Shown piece by piece: positions 41,193-49,238 of a stretch of 64,000 nucleotides of DNA (position 1 is its first letter; each line of letters opens with the position of its first letter). This stretch comes from Tsukamurella sputi (GTDB lineage Bacteria > Actinomycetota > Actinomycetes > Mycobacteriales > Mycobacteriaceae). Below the pieces are notes generated by a model. The model was not told the DNA's origin, searched no databases, and saw only the letters and a program-made list of their open reading frames with translations. Where the stretch lies: NCBI RefSeq assembly GCF_007858445.1, contig NZ_VIGV01000002.1, positions 788,403 through 852,402 on the forward strand, given 5' to 3'. Position numbers and translations under genes: made by a program.

Positions 41193-42094
41193 GGGTGGGT
41201 CTCCTCGGGCTCGGTGTACACGGCGGGCAGACGGTGATGCTCGGAGGTGACGTCGAGCTCGAAGCGAGCACCGTCGTCGGTGAGGGAGACGTCCGCGACG
41301 GTGCCGGCGATGCGTTCCCGTGCGCCGGCGGGGCCTTCGACGATGATGCGTGCGCCGGGCCCGCGGTCGCGGACAGCGGCGCGAAGGCCGCGGGGTGGGA
41401 GGTCGAGCTTGATCGTGAACCCGGTGTCGGTGGGTTGGAGGTTGCTGCCCTTGGCGTCGCGGAGCGGGATCGGGCGGCCGGTGCCGTCGATGAGGCGGAC
41501 CGTGACCGGGGTGCTGTTCAAGACGGTCGCGGCGTGCTGGATGGCACCCCATGCGCTCGCTGCGGACTCCATCAACGGGGCAAGTGCATCCTGCGAAGTC
41601 TGAATGACGCCCGATAGGCGGACCCACGGATTCGGCTGAACGACCACCCACGGGGCGGCACAGTCTGTGGTGAGGGCGAAGTCCTGGCCGAGGCCCTGCG
41701 GGATCTCGATCCGGCCGCCGCGCGCGTACGTGGTGACGGCGCCTAGGGCGTTGCCCCAGGAGGCATGCAACTGCTCGTGGTCGTGCGCGCGACGGAACCC
41801 AACCGGGCCGGGGACGTAGCTGCCCGGGCAGAGGAGCGGTGAGGTGTCCTCGTCGTAGCGATAGTCCTTGTCGTAGAAGCCCTGCCAGCGCATCGACTCG
41901 ATGCGTTCGGTGATCGCGAGGCCGTGCTCCTCCCGTCCGCAGTGGCCGCAGCGCGCGGGCTGGTTCACGTGGTGGTCGTAGCCGGAGCGCTCGTCGTAAC
42001 GGGAGAGCTGCCAGTCGACGAGGTCCGTGATGTCCTCGCTGGACAGGGCTTCGTCGATCGCTGCGACGGTGTGGTCCACCTGATCGGTGATCAT
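41189..42094 (-). CDS. Hypothetical prophage protein (301 aa)
   Basis: A 301-residue protein. The N-terminal part has 'CGHCGREEHGLAITERIESM' near residue 45, a zinc-binding pair. The C-terminal half is beta-rich ('VTVRLIDGTGRPIPLRDAKG', 'AVRDRGPGARIIVEGPAGAR'). ATG 42094 is preceded by GAGGAGA and by an overlapping mini zinc-finger gene. No function can be read. Confidence 0.6.
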   Translation of the reverse strand: MITDQVDHTVAAIDEALSSEDITDLVDWQLSRYDERSGYDHHVNQPARCGHCGREEHGLAITERIESMRWQGFYDKDYRYDEDTSPLLCPGSYVPGPVGFRRAHDHEQLHASWGNALGAVTTYARGGRIEIPQGLGQDFALTTDCAAPWVVVQPNPWVRLSGVIQTSQDALAPLMESAASAWGAIQHAATVLNSTPVTVRLIDGTGRPIPLRDAKGSNLQPTDTGFTIKLDLPPRGLRAAVRDRGPGARIIVEGPAGARERIAGTVADVSLTDDGARFELDVTSEHHRLPAVYTEPEETHP

Positions 42095-42222
42095 CGTTGG
42101 TTCTCCTCGGCGTGTTCGCGGGCGTGGTGGACGGTGGCGCGTGGGGCGCCGTCGAGGGTCGTGCACGGCCGGCCAGGGCGGGCCTGGCACATCGGGCACG
42201 TGACGGGGCTGACGGGGTTCAC
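42091..42222 (-). CDS. Small zinc-binding protein (43 aa)
   Basis: A 43-residue protein with 'CPMCQARPGRPCTTLDGAPR' and 'VHHAREHAEE', the C-x2-C...C...H motif common in tiny phage zinc-binding proteins. GTG 42222 overlaps the upstream stop and its TGA lies inside the next ATG. It is likely nucleic-acid or protein binding. Confidence 0.65.
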   Translation of the reverse strand: MNPVSPVTCPMCQARPGRPCTTLDGAPRATVHHAREHAEENQR

Positions 42223-42455
42223 AGGGCCACCGCCCGGCCGGTGAGGTCACGCCACAGCTTGCGGCGTTCCGAGTGCGTTCGCGCTGCCGTGACGAGGTTC
42301 CAGTCGGCGTCGAACAGGCGGAGTGTGGGGCCGTCGTCGATCACCGTCGGCAGGCCGTTCACGAGGCCGGACCACCAGGGGCTGCTGTAGCCGGCGCGCT
42401 TCGCGGCGCGGTGCTTCATCCGCGGGAAGTTCTCGGGGGTGCGGGGCAGGCTCAT
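42219..42455 (-). CDS. Hypothetical protein (78 aa)
   Basis: A 78-residue basic protein: 'HRAAKRAGYSSPWWSGLVNG', 'LRLFDADWNLVTAARTHSER'. It starts at ATG 42455, four bases from the upstream stop. No family is recognised. It is part of a dense run of overlapping small early genes. Confidence 0.55.
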   Translation of the reverse strand: MSLPRTPENFPRMKHRAAKRAGYSSPWWSGLVNGLPTVIDDGPTLRLFDADWNLVTAARTHSERRKLWRDLTGRAVAL

Positions 42456-42458
42456 CGG

Positions 42459-42551
42459 TCAGTCCTCCTTGGCGGCGCCGTCGCCGTCGCAGTTCGAATG
42501 GTCGGTGCGGTCGATGTAGTCGTGGTGGCAGTGCTCGCAGATCGGGATCAC
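42459..42551 (-). CDS. Tiny Cys/His-rich protein (30 aa)
   Basis: A 30-residue frame, 'VIPICEHCHHDYIDRTDHSN' then a Cys and an acidic end. The C-x2-C-H-H...H...C set can bind one zinc. GTG 42551 follows GGGGGAG and overlaps the TGA of a 19-residue frame. Small but well packed in the overlap chain. Confidence 0.45.
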   Translation of the reverse strand: MIPICEHCHHDYIDRTDHSNCDGDGAAKED

Positions 42552-42607
42552 CGCTCCCCCTCGATGACGACGCCGGCCAACGCCGCCAACCCCCACGCCC
42601 CAGTCAC
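42548..42607 (-). CDS. Possible 19-residue membrane peptide
   Basis: GTG 42607 overlaps the upstream stop and its TGA overlaps the next GTG. The product 'VTGAWGLAALAGVVIEGER' is hydrophobic. It could be a genuine micropeptide or simply a translation relay that carries ribosomes to the next gene. Confidence 0.3.
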   Translation of the reverse strand: MTGAWGLAALAGVVIEGER

Positions 42608-43041
42608 GACGACACGTCAGGTAGCCAGGCGGTGACGGTGCGGGAACGGACTTCCCAGCCGCGAGCCTCATCGATGCACGCAAGTCCGACCGCCTGGTTG
42701 TAGGCGTCTTCGCGGGACTGGTGCGGCGGGGAGCCGTGTGGTGTCCAGGTGCCGCCGATGGGGCAGCCCACGGTCCACTCGACGGTCTCCTCCCGCTCGC
42801 GGAGGGAGGCGATGGTGGCGTTCGCCTCAGCCAGGGCGACCACCATCGCGTCGAACTGCCGCTGGCAGTGACGGCACCCGCACCCGGTGTGCTTCTCGGC
42901 GAGCGCATCCCGCAGGCGGCGCACCAGATCATCCAGCGCGTCGCTCTCCGCTCGACAGGACGACAGTAGGCGGGCCTCGATGCCGTTGCCGTCGAGGGCT
43001 GCGGTGGCTTCGCGGATGAGGTCGGTCGGTTCACTCGCCAT
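42604..43041 (-). CDS. Hypothetical early protein with Cys cluster (145 aa)
   Basis: A 145-residue protein with an N-terminal helical part ('TDLIREATAALDGNGIEARL'), a 'HTGCGCRHCQRQF' cluster near residue 52 and a C-terminal beta part ('VEWTVGCPIGGTWTPHGSPP', 'ARGWEVRSRTVTAW'). ATG 43041. Function unknown. Confidence 0.6.
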   Translation of the reverse strand: MASEPTDLIREATAALDGNGIEARLLSSCRAESDALDDLVRRLRDALAEKHTGCGCRHCQRQFDAMVVALAEANATIASLREREETVEWTVGCPIGGTWTPHGSPPHQSREDAYNQAVGLACIDEARGWEVRSRTVTAWLPDVSS

Positions 43042-43171
43042 CGCGGTTCACCTCCTCGGTCGTGAACGTCCCGCTGGCCGGCAAGTCGTCGCGATCGAGA
43101 CCGAAGGTCTCGCACGGGCAGCCGTCGCCGTCCCACATCGGGCAGTCTTCGGCGTCGCATCGGTCAGCCAC
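43031..43171 (-). CDS. Small Cys-rich acidic protein (46 aa)
   Basis: A 46-residue frame, 'VADRCDAEDCPMWDGDGCPC' then 'ETFGLDRDDLPASGTFTTEE'. Four cysteines could bind metal. GTG 43171 overlaps the upstream gene by 8 bases and the frame overlaps the next ATG by 11 bases. No family recognised. Confidence 0.45.
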   Translation of the reverse strand: MADRCDAEDCPMWDGDGCPCETFGLDRDDLPASGTFTTEEVNRDGE

Positions 43172-43508
43172 GGTCGCTCACCGCCTCCGCAGCCTTCACA
43201 GCGGCCAGGATTCCGGCGCACCCCGCGGTCGCGTCGCTCGGGCTGAGCCAGTACTCGTGGTCCACGATGACCTCCCCGCCGACTGAGGTCGTGACCTCGA
43301 ACGGGCCAGCCTGCCAGTAGTCACCATCCGGCTCCGGCAGTTCGATGACGGCGAGGTCGTCGGCGGAGGCGATCACGGCAGCGACGTGGGCGGGGTGCTC
43401 GGACTCCGGGATCAGCTTCCCGCACTTGCAGATCGCCTCATCGGAGACGTTCACGTACTCGACAGCGTGCTCCGCCACAATGACGGTGAGCCGGTCCTGG
43501 GCGCTCAC
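43164..43508 (-). CDS. Hypothetical protein (114 aa)
   Basis: A 114-residue protein with 'EYVNVSDEAICKCGKLIPES' (single zinc-like CxC with His downstream) and a C-terminal 'EYWLSPSDATAGCAGILAAV'. GTG 43508 overlaps the upstream TGA. Function unknown. Confidence 0.55.
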   Translation of the reverse strand: MSAQDRLTVIVAEHAVEYVNVSDEAICKCGKLIPESEHPAHVAAVIASADDLAVIELPEPDGDYWQAGPFEVTTSVGGEVIVDHEYWLSPSDATAGCAGILAAVKAAEAVSDRG

Positions 43509-44200
43509 GATGCGCTCCCCTCGGCACGGCCAGCACGTTCGTCAGCGGCACGGATGCCCGTGAGAACCATGTCGACGATCGTGTTCTGGTCGGACTCGGG
43601 CAGCGTCTCCCACTCGGCGGGGTTCTTCGCTCGCGCCTTCTCGGTCGCCAGCTTCCGGTCCTCGGCCTCCTGCACCTTCTCGGCAGCCTCACGCTCGATG
43701 CGGTCGGCCAGTGCGCGTACCCCGCGAAGTACCCCGTCAAGCAGGGTCATCGTCACGCCGAGCGACCTCGGGGTGAGCCGACCAAGCACGTCGGCAACCT
43801 GCCGCAGGTGTTCGGGGTTGCCCGGGTCCAGCGGGGCGGGAGCGGTGTCGATACCCGGCGTGAATCGTTCCCCCGCGCCCGTCTCCACGGAGTCGATCGG
43901 GTGGCCTTTACGGGAGCACACATGGGTCACGCGGGCGTTCTGGTCGCACTGACCGTTCGGCCCTTCCTTGTCGCAGCGCACGAACGAGCCTTCGGCAGCA
44001 CGACCGTCTGCGGCCACCAGCGGCACCAGGCCCGCGGCCTCGGCCTCCTCCTGCGAGCGGTAGTGGGCTCTGCCATTACTCACCAGGACTTCGATCCACG
44101 GGAGCGAGTCCTTTCGCGGCGTCAGCACCCACGTTCCGCCGTCGGGGTCGGTGCCACGCCAACCCGGCTGAGCGGAAGATGCCGGCGACGGGGCGGTCAT
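43505..44200 (-). CDS. Hypothetical protein (231 aa)
   Basis: A 231-residue protein. A central Cys set ('VRCDKEGPNGQCDQNARVTH', 'CSRKGH') may bind zinc, and the C-terminal third is a charged helix ('LADRIEREAAEKVQEAEDRK'). ATG 44200. No family recognised; early-gene context. Confidence 0.55.
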   Translation of the reverse strand: MTAPSPASSAQPGWRGTDPDGGTWVLTPRKDSLPWIEVLVSNGRAHYRSQEEAEAAGLVPLVAADGRAAEGSFVRCDKEGPNGQCDQNARVTHVCSRKGHPIDSVETGAGERFTPGIDTAPAPLDPGNPEHLRQVADVLGRLTPRSLGVTMTLLDGVLRGVRALADRIEREAAEKVQEAEDRKLATEKARAKNPAEWETLPESDQNTIVDMVLTGIRAADERAGRAEGSAS

Positions 44201-44439
44201 GACGCCCTCCGATCCGCAACCGACGATCCGGGGGCCTCATGCTCACACAGGAAGCACGGTTCCGACGGCCCAGCAGCCCGCTGACGGCACTTTCGGCCGC
44301 ACTCCGGGCACTCACCCCAAACCGTCTCCTGCTCCGCGTCACGGAGCGCCTGCACCGCCGCACGATGCCGATCCGCCCGCACCGACTCCTCCGCGAAAGT
44401 CAACCCGTTCGGGGCGTAAAACCTTGAGCTTCTTCGCAT
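44197..44439 (-). CDS. Small protein with zinc-binding motif (80 aa)
   Basis: An 80-residue protein. 'VRADRHRAAVQALRDAEQET' is helical, followed by 'GECPECGRKCRQRAAGPSEP' and 'CFLCEHE', six cysteines in a treble-clef-like layout. ATG 44439 was chosen for GGAGGTGG upstream over longer in-frame starts. Function unknown. Confidence 0.55.
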   Translation of the reverse strand: MRRSSRFYAPNGLTFAEESVRADRHRAAVQALRDAEQETVWGECPECGRKCRQRAAGPSEPCFLCEHEAPGSSVADRRAS

Positions 44440-44510
44440 TCCGACCACCTCCGGTCTACTCATTCTATCGACGCGACCGCCGCTAACTGTTGTCCCAGAA
44501 CACATTTCGA

Positions 44511-45299
44511 TCACGATTCCTGCGCCGGTCTCAGATGCGCACACCGGCGCACCGGCTCCACACCCAGCACGTAGCCCTGGTCGTCGCACAGCCCGCACCC
44601 GTCGATCGCCTCGCGTCTCGACCGGCGCGCCGACAGGTCATCCGCTGCCGCCCGCTCCGGCGCCGACTCACACCACTCCCGGACCCGCTTGCACCCGACA
44701 CAGTTCGGGCCGGCGTCCGAAGCCGAGACGCCGACATGCTTCGGGCACCGCGGGTTCGACGGATCGAGATTCCCGGGGGGCGGGGTCTCGCGCGCGTTAC
44801 CGGACGTAACGCCCCCTCCCCCCGTAACCACCTCAGAGGTCGGGTCGGGTCGGGTCGGGTCGGGTCGGGTCGGGGGTAGCGAACTCACACCGTCTGTCAC
44901 GTCATCGGTCACGCGCGACACACTCTGTGACTCACCCCGTGACGGACCCTGTGTGTCACTGCGCTTTTCTTCGCGACGTGCACGCGAACGCCGCTGCCGC
45001 TCACGCGACTCGTCACGCCGCCGCTTCACAACAGCACTGGTCTCCTGATACTCCGACCAGTCGTGGAACACCCACCCGTCCGGCGTCGCATCCCACAGGC
45101 CAGCGGCCACCAACTCATCCGCCGCGTCGACGGTGCCGAGCATCCGCAGCAGAGTCCGCGCCACCACCCCGTCGGTCAGGTGCTGGCAGCTGTACGAGCC
45201 GGCGCGAGCCCACAACGCCACCGCGCCGTCCGAGAGCATCGCGACCTTCGGATGCGACCAGAACCCGTCGTCGATCTTGAACCACGTGATCTGACTCAC
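44511..45299 (-). CDS. Replication initiation / replisome-organiser-like protein
   Basis: A 262-residue protein. The N-terminal winged-helix-like domain ('ITWFKIDDGFWSHPKVAMLS', 'GAVALWARAGSYSCQHLTDG') is that of phage replisome organisers. Then comes a basic linker, a Pro/Thr/Arg/Asp repeat at about residues 142-154 encoded by a pentanucleotide array, and a C-terminal Cys region ('CPKHVGV', 'CVGCKR', 'CGLCDDQGYVLG'). GTG 45299 overlaps the HNH stop (GTGA). It would recruit host helicase to the phage origin. Confidence 0.72.
   Translation of the reverse strand: MSQITWFKIDDGFWSHPKVAMLSDGAVALWARAGSYSCQHLTDGVVARTLLRMLGTVDAADELVAAGLWDATPDGWVFHDWSEYQETSAVVKRRRDESRERQRRSRARREEKRSDTQGPSRGESQSVSRVTDDVTDGVSSLPPTRPDPTRPDPTSEVVTGGGGVTSGNARETPPPGNLDPSNPRCPKHVGVSASDAGPNCVGCKRVREWCESAPERAAADDLSARRSRREAIDGCGLCDDQGYVLGVEPVRRCAHLRPAQES
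44838..44874. repeat. Pentanucleotide tandem repeat (CGGGT)n in the replication gene
   Basis: GGT, six perfect CGGGT units (44841-44870) and a final CGGG. The plus strand has seven GGG runs separated by two bases, so it can fold as a G-quadruplex. On the coding strand it specifies alternating Pro-Thr-Arg-Pro-Asp. A 5-bp unit is not a multiple of three, so gain or loss of one unit shifts the frame. Confidence 0.9.
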
Positions 45300-45643
45300 C
45301 CTCTCCCTGCTGATTGGCGAGCCCGGCTCGCGGACTGGCTCTTGCGCCACATGGCGCGCTTCGCTTCGACCTCCGCTGATCCACGCGGGTACGCGCGACG
45401 GATGTTCGCTCCGTTGGTCAGCTCCCGCAGGTGGTCCGGATTCACGCAGGCCTTGTTCTCGCAGATGTGGTCGACGACGAAGCCTGCGGTGGGCCACGCG
45501 CGGTGCTTCATGAACCACGCGACCCGATGTGCGAGCCGGACCTTCCCGTCGAACCACACGACGCCGTACCCACGCGTCTGCTTCGCCCGCTGCCATACAT
45601 GACAGCCGCGGTGGTCCACCACGTACTTCTCTTCCCAGGTCAT
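45296..45643 (-). CDS. HNH endonuclease (HNH_3 type)
   Basis: A 115-residue nuclease. The core is 'HRVAWFMKHRAWPTAGFVVD' then 'HICENKACVNPDHLRELTNG', with the D-H pair and the N-P-D-H second half of the motif. Such genes are often homing-type intruders in phage early regions. ATG 45643 overlaps the stop of the next HNH gene (ATGA). Confidence 0.82.
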   Translation of the reverse strand: MTWEEKYVVDHRGCHVWQRAKQTRGYGVVWFDGKVRLAHRVAWFMKHRAWPTAGFVVDHICENKACVNPDHLRELTNGANIRRAYPRGSAEVEAKRAMWRKSQSASRARQSAGRG

Positions 45644-46089
45644 CCCGGCCTCCCCTCGATCCGGCGCTTCGCGCCGCCGTCCGACAGCTGCACCCAGCCC
45701 GCGGCCGTCCACACCGGCACCTCATCCGGCGCGTCCGGCGACAGCCGAGAGATCAGCCAGCCCTTCCGCTCCGACTCCGCACGAGACCCGCGCACCCGGC
45801 CGAGCTGCGGATGCTCCACGGACCGGCCCTCGACGACGTCGTGGCAGCACGAGCACAGCGCGAGACCGTTGGCCGCCCGGTTCGTACCCGGGTCGCTGCT
45901 GCCGCCCATGCCCCGCGGCCGCCGATGATGGATCTGCGCCACCGGCAGCACGCCGCAGAGCTCGCACACCCCACCCGCCCGGGCCACGATGAGGTCGCGC
46001 ACCGGGCGCGGGAAGCCCTCCGGCCGGCCCGGGGACCGAGCGCTCGACGGCTTCGCCAGGCGGTCCGGTCTCGGCTTGATCTGGCTCAT
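45640..46089 (-). CDS. HNH endonuclease (second)
   Basis: A 149-residue protein with 'CELCGVLPVAQIHHRRPRGM' and 'ANGLALCSCCHDVVE', a classic treble-clef HNH with two zinc-binding CxxC pairs. It lies immediately after the methyltransferase gene, but its sequence is a general HNH rather than a clear restriction partner. ATG 46089. Confidence 0.82.
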   Translation of the reverse strand: MSQIKPRPDRLAKPSSARSPGRPEGFPRPVRDLIVARAGGVCELCGVLPVAQIHHRRPRGMGGSSDPGTNRAANGLALCSCCHDVVEGRSVEHPQLGRVRGSRAESERKGWLISRLSPDAPDEVPVWTAAGWVQLSDGGAKRRIEGRPG

Positions 46090-47666
46090 GCCGCACCCAC
46101 CAGCGACTCGTCACGCCATGCGAGCATCGTGCGGAGGGCGTGCTCGGCCTGCCGGTCGACGACACCGTTGCCGATGATCTTGAGCTGCGCGCTGCGTGCG
46201 GTGGCGGGCATGAACCCGGCGCGGATCTTCTCGATGACCTCGCGGTCGTCGGTCCAGATCGCGGGTTCGGTGACCCACCCTTCGGGCCAGCCCATCATCC
46301 ATTGGGCGAACGCTGCTGCGAGGCGTGGCCGGCCCTTGCTGTTCGGCTCGGTGGGGGACGGTGAGCGGCGCCCGAGGACGTACTCCCACCGTCGGACGGC
46401 CGGCTCGTACTTGCCCCAGCTGGTGCCGCGTTCGTTCTCGGCGCGCGCGGCGATGGTGATGAGGTCGTCGCCGCCTGAGCCCTGGAGGTTGGCGCGGGTG
46501 TAGTCGGGGCCGCTGTTGGCGAGCTTCGCCTCAGGCGTGGGGAGCAGCGCGTCGATCGCGCGGAGTTGGGGTGTGTTCCGGTCGCCGTCGGCTGGGCCGG
46601 GGTTCGCAGCGTCGGAGAAGATCGGCGTCGGAAAGTGTGCGGACACGGCGGAGAGCGGCGGGGAGTGCCGAGCCGCCTGGGCCGGGTTGTTGCGGGCCTT
46701 GTCGGCGTCCGACGCGGTCGGCGTGGGGAGGGTCTGCACGGCGATGCCGAGGGGCATCCCGGCGCCGTTGTTGCCGTGGCGCACGGCGAGCGTGGCGCGC
46801 CGTGCCTCCCAGGTGGCGGAGTCCTCGCTGTCGTTCGGGTTGCTCGCAGTCGGCGTCGGCAGGAGAGCACCGGTGGCCGCCGCGACCGCGACGCCGGGGA
46901 GCAGCATCTCGTCGCCGCGTGCGCCACCGCGCCGCTCGTTGGTCCCGGTCGCGTTCCCCACCGTCGGAGTCGGCAGCACATCGACGTCGGCGGGTGCCGC
47001 GCGCTCGGTGTCCACCTCGTAGGCGACGCCGTCGACGATGCATCCCGCCGCCGGCCAGCGGTCCTCGAACGGGATCGTGCCGAACAGGCCCGCGTCGGGC
47101 TCCACCCATGGGTTGCGGCCGTGCGCAACGCGCTCGTAGTGCGCGATCTCGCGGGCACCGTCGGGCACCGGCTGCGGCTCACGCGAGACCAGGATGAACA
47201 CGCGCTTGCGGTGGTGCGGCGCACCGATATCGGATGCCTTGCACACGAACCAGCGGACGTACCAGCCGTGTTCGGCGAGGTCCGCGAGCACCACGTCGAA
47301 GCCGAGGGTGAGGTGGCCGGCGACGTTCTCGAACACGGCCCACCGCGGGCGCAACGTGTTCAGGGCGATGAGGATGAACGGCCAGAGGTGTCGCTCGTCG
47401 TCGGTGCCCTTCCGCTTCCCGGCGGCGCTGAACGGCTGGCACGGGTATCCGGCGGTGAACACGTCGATCGCCGGGACGTTGGACCAGTCGACGGCGGTGA
47501 GGTCGCGGTAGTTCGGGATGCCGGGCCAGTGGTGGGCGAGCACCTTCGACGGGGCGTCCTCCCACTCGCAGAACCAGCGCGGGGCGGCGCCGAAGACGCG
47601 TTCCACCGCGAGGTCCAGGGCACCCGCGCCGGAGCAGGCGGAACCGATCGTGAGAGCGGTCGTCAT
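46086..47666 (-). CDS. DNA (cytosine-5-)-methyltransferase
   Basis: A 526-residue C5 methyltransferase. Motif I is 'IGSACSGAGALDLAVERVFG', motif IV 'TAGYPCQPFSAAGKRKG' with the catalytic Cys, motif VI 'FENVAGHL' and motif VIII 'APHHRKRVFILVSR'. The long middle part (about residues 210-420) is a variable, repetitive insert with several 'LPTPTxSNxND'-like segments, and the C-terminal motifs IX/X follow. It may protect phage DNA from host restriction; no cognate nuclease is certain. ATG 47666. Confidence 0.88.
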   Translation of the reverse strand: MTTALTIGSACSGAGALDLAVERVFGAAPRWFCEWEDAPSKVLAHHWPGIPNYRDLTAVDWSNVPAIDVFTAGYPCQPFSAAGKRKGTDDERHLWPFILIALNTLRPRWAVFENVAGHLTLGFDVVLADLAEHGWYVRWFVCKASDIGAPHHRKRVFILVSREPQPVPDGAREIAHYERVAHGRNPWVEPDAGLFGTIPFEDRWPAAGCIVDGVAYEVDTERAAPADVDVLPTPTVGNATGTNERRGGARGDEMLLPGVAVAAATGALLPTPTASNPNDSEDSATWEARRATLAVRHGNNGAGMPLGIAVQTLPTPTASDADKARNNPAQAARHSPPLSAVSAHFPTPIFSDAANPGPADGDRNTPQLRAIDALLPTPEAKLANSGPDYTRANLQGSGGDDLITIAARAENERGTSWGKYEPAVRRWEYVLGRRSPSPTEPNSKGRPRLAAAFAQWMMGWPEGWVTEPAIWTDDREVIEKIRAGFMPATARSAQLKIIGNGVVDRQAEHALRTMLAWRDESLVGAA

Positions 47667-47881
47667 GCCGCCACCTCCCCACCGAGCTGCAGCGCCGAGT
47701 CCGGCACCAACGCCCGCACCTCGTGCACGCCGGCCGCCGACTCGATCGACGACATCACGCACTCCACCTGCCCGGCAGGGGCCTCCACGTCGAGATCCGC
47801 GTGCACCGTCAGGCCGGCGACGAACATCCCGTGTCTGGTGCGCACCGGTCTGGTGAGCACGCACTCCATGAGCCTCGCCAT
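47663..47881 (-). CDS. Small hypothetical protein (72 aa)
   Basis: A 72-residue protein ('MARLMECVLTRPVRTRHGMF', 'VHADLDVEAPAGQVECVMSS'). It is coupled to the methyltransferase start by ATGA overlap and follows ssb. An internal ATG at residue 5 is also possible. Function unknown. Confidence 0.5.
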   Translation of the reverse strand: MARLMECVLTRPVRTRHGMFVAGLTVHADLDVEAPAGQVECVMSSIESAAGVHEVRALVPDSALQLGGEVAA

Positions 47882-47883
47882 GA

Positions 47884-48339
47884 TCAGAACGGGATGTTCG
47901 AGTCGGAGCTGCCGAAGTCGCCCGCGGGCGCCGAGCCCCACGGATCGTCCTGCTGGGACGGCCGCTGGTACTGCCCGCCGCTCCCCTGCTGCTCCCGCGG
48001 CTTGAACCGGTCCAGCGGCAACGCGACCTGCGAGACGTTCTTGATCTCGTACGCGGTGCGCTTCTCCCCGTTGTGCTCGTACTCCCGCTGCCGCAGCGCG
48101 CCGGTCACGGTGACCTTCGTGCCCTTCCCGATCTTCTCGGCACACGCCTCCGCGAGGTAGTCCCACACCTCGACGCGGAGGAACGTCACGCCGTCCTTGA
48201 TCCACTCGTTGGTCTGCCGGTCGCGGTGGCCGTAGTCGTCGGCGACGGTGAACGTGGCGACGGCCTTTCCGGTACTGGCCACGAAGCGCAGCTCAGCCGG
48301 CGCGGTCGCGCGGCCCTCGATCGTGATGGTGTTGCTCAT
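47884..48339 (-). CDS. ssb: Single-stranded DNA-binding protein
   Basis: A 151-residue OB-fold protein. 'ITIEGRATAPAELRFVASTG' opens the fold and 'VEVWDYLAEACAEKIGKGTK' contains the conserved W-x-x-L-A-E. A Gln/Gly-rich linker leads to the acidic tip 'SDSNIPF', the docking peptide for host and phage repair proteins. It coats ssDNA during replication and ERF recombination. ATG 48339. Confidence 0.93.
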   Translation of the reverse strand: MSNTITIEGRATAPAELRFVASTGKAVATFTVADDYGHRDRQTNEWIKDGVTFLRVEVWDYLAEACAEKIGKGTKVTVTGALRQREYEHNGEKRTAYEIKNVSQVALPLDRFKPREQQGSGGQYQRPSQQDDPWGSAPAGDFGSSDSNIPF

Positions 48340-48361
48340 GTCCTTCTCCTAGGTCAGGTGG

Positions 48362-48724
48362 TCAGGGCTGGACGCCCAAGGTCTTCAGTTCCGAGCGGAG
48401 GTTCACGCCGTGCGTGCGGCCCACGTCGATCCGCGCGTACAGGGCCTTCGACTCGCGGATCAGGCCGCGTACGACGGCCTCCTTCACGGCGACGGCAGCC
48501 CGCAGCTCCGCGGTCTGCGTGACCGCGATCGCCTTCCGCGCATCAACGGACCCCTCGGCGCCGAGGAAGGCGCGCGCGTCCGCGAGCTTCAGCTCCTCCG
48601 ACATCCGCGCGAGCTCCACGTCCTCGTTGTTCAGGGCCGACGTCAGCCGGTCGAGCTCGCGGGCCAGGGCCAGGAGGTGCATCGACACCTCGTTCGCGGT
48701 CAGCTGCGGCGCCGGCCCGGTCAT
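48362..48724 (-). CDS. Coiled-coil early protein (120 aa)
   Basis: A 120-residue, almost entirely helical protein ('NEVSMHLLALARELDRLTSA', 'TAELRAAVAVKEAVVRGLIR'). It sits between recombination and ssb genes. No family recognised; a recombination accessory role is a guess from position. Confidence 0.55.
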   Translation of the reverse strand: MTGPAPQLTANEVSMHLLALARELDRLTSALNNEDVELARMSEELKLADARAFLGAEGSVDARKAIAVTQTAELRAAVAVKEAVVRGLIRESKALYARIDVGRTHGVNLRSELKTLGVQP

Positions 48725-49008
48725 AGCGCCCTCTCAGTCCACGTCGCCGACCGCGTCAGGAAAGCCTCCCCGCAGACGGGACACACCCACTCGCCGGGCC
48801 GCGACGACCACTCGCGCATGTTCTTGATGCACTGGTCACAGACGTTGTGGTGGTACTCGACGTGGCGCTTGCTGATGCACTTGACGCTGTCGATGCGCCA
48901 TGTCGCAGGTCCGTGCTCGTCGCCTCCCCGCACGAGACGGGAGCATGGGAGGTCGGCGTCGAACAGCGCGTCGAGCTCGTTGGACGGGACGGTCGCTGCC
49001 GCGTTCAC
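48721..49008 (-). CDS. Hypothetical protein with zinc ribbon (95 aa)
   Basis: A 95-residue protein ending in a ribbon: 'CDQCIKNMREWSSRPGEWVC' then 'PVCGEAFLTR'. GTG 49008 overlaps the upstream TGA (GTGA). Likely nucleic-acid binding, function unknown. Confidence 0.55.
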   Translation of the reverse strand: MNAAATVPSNELDALFDADLPCSRLVRGGDEHGPATWRIDSVKCISKRHVEYHHNVCDQCIKNMREWSSRPGEWVCPVCGEAFLTRSATWTERAL

Positions 49009-49238
49009 GACTCGACTCCCAGCGCTACCCGGGCCACATCGATCCACTCCCCCTGCGCCTCAACGTCCAGGTCATCCCACGCCGGCGCCTCGACGGTGAG
49101 ATCCGGCTCCGGTGAGCCCGGCAGGTGGAGGTCGTAGGCCTGCTGCAGCCGCTTCGCGGCCCGGAGGACCGTCGGGTTCGGCGGCGCGACCTCTCGCCGC
49201 ATCCGGCCGTGCGCCAGCAGATCCTGCGGGGCCGTCAC
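49005..49238 (-). CDS. Hypothetical protein (77 aa)
   Basis: A 77-residue protein ('PNPTVLRAAKRLQQAYDLHL', 'EAQGEWIDVARVALGVES'). The start is GTG 49238, overlapping the upstream stop. The final 'W-I-D-V-A-R' pattern is common in small actinophage proteins. Function unknown. Confidence 0.5.
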   Translation of the reverse strand: MTAPQDLLAHGRMRREVAPPNPTVLRAAKRLQQAYDLHLPGSPEPDLTVEAPAWDDLDVEAQGEWIDVARVALGVES

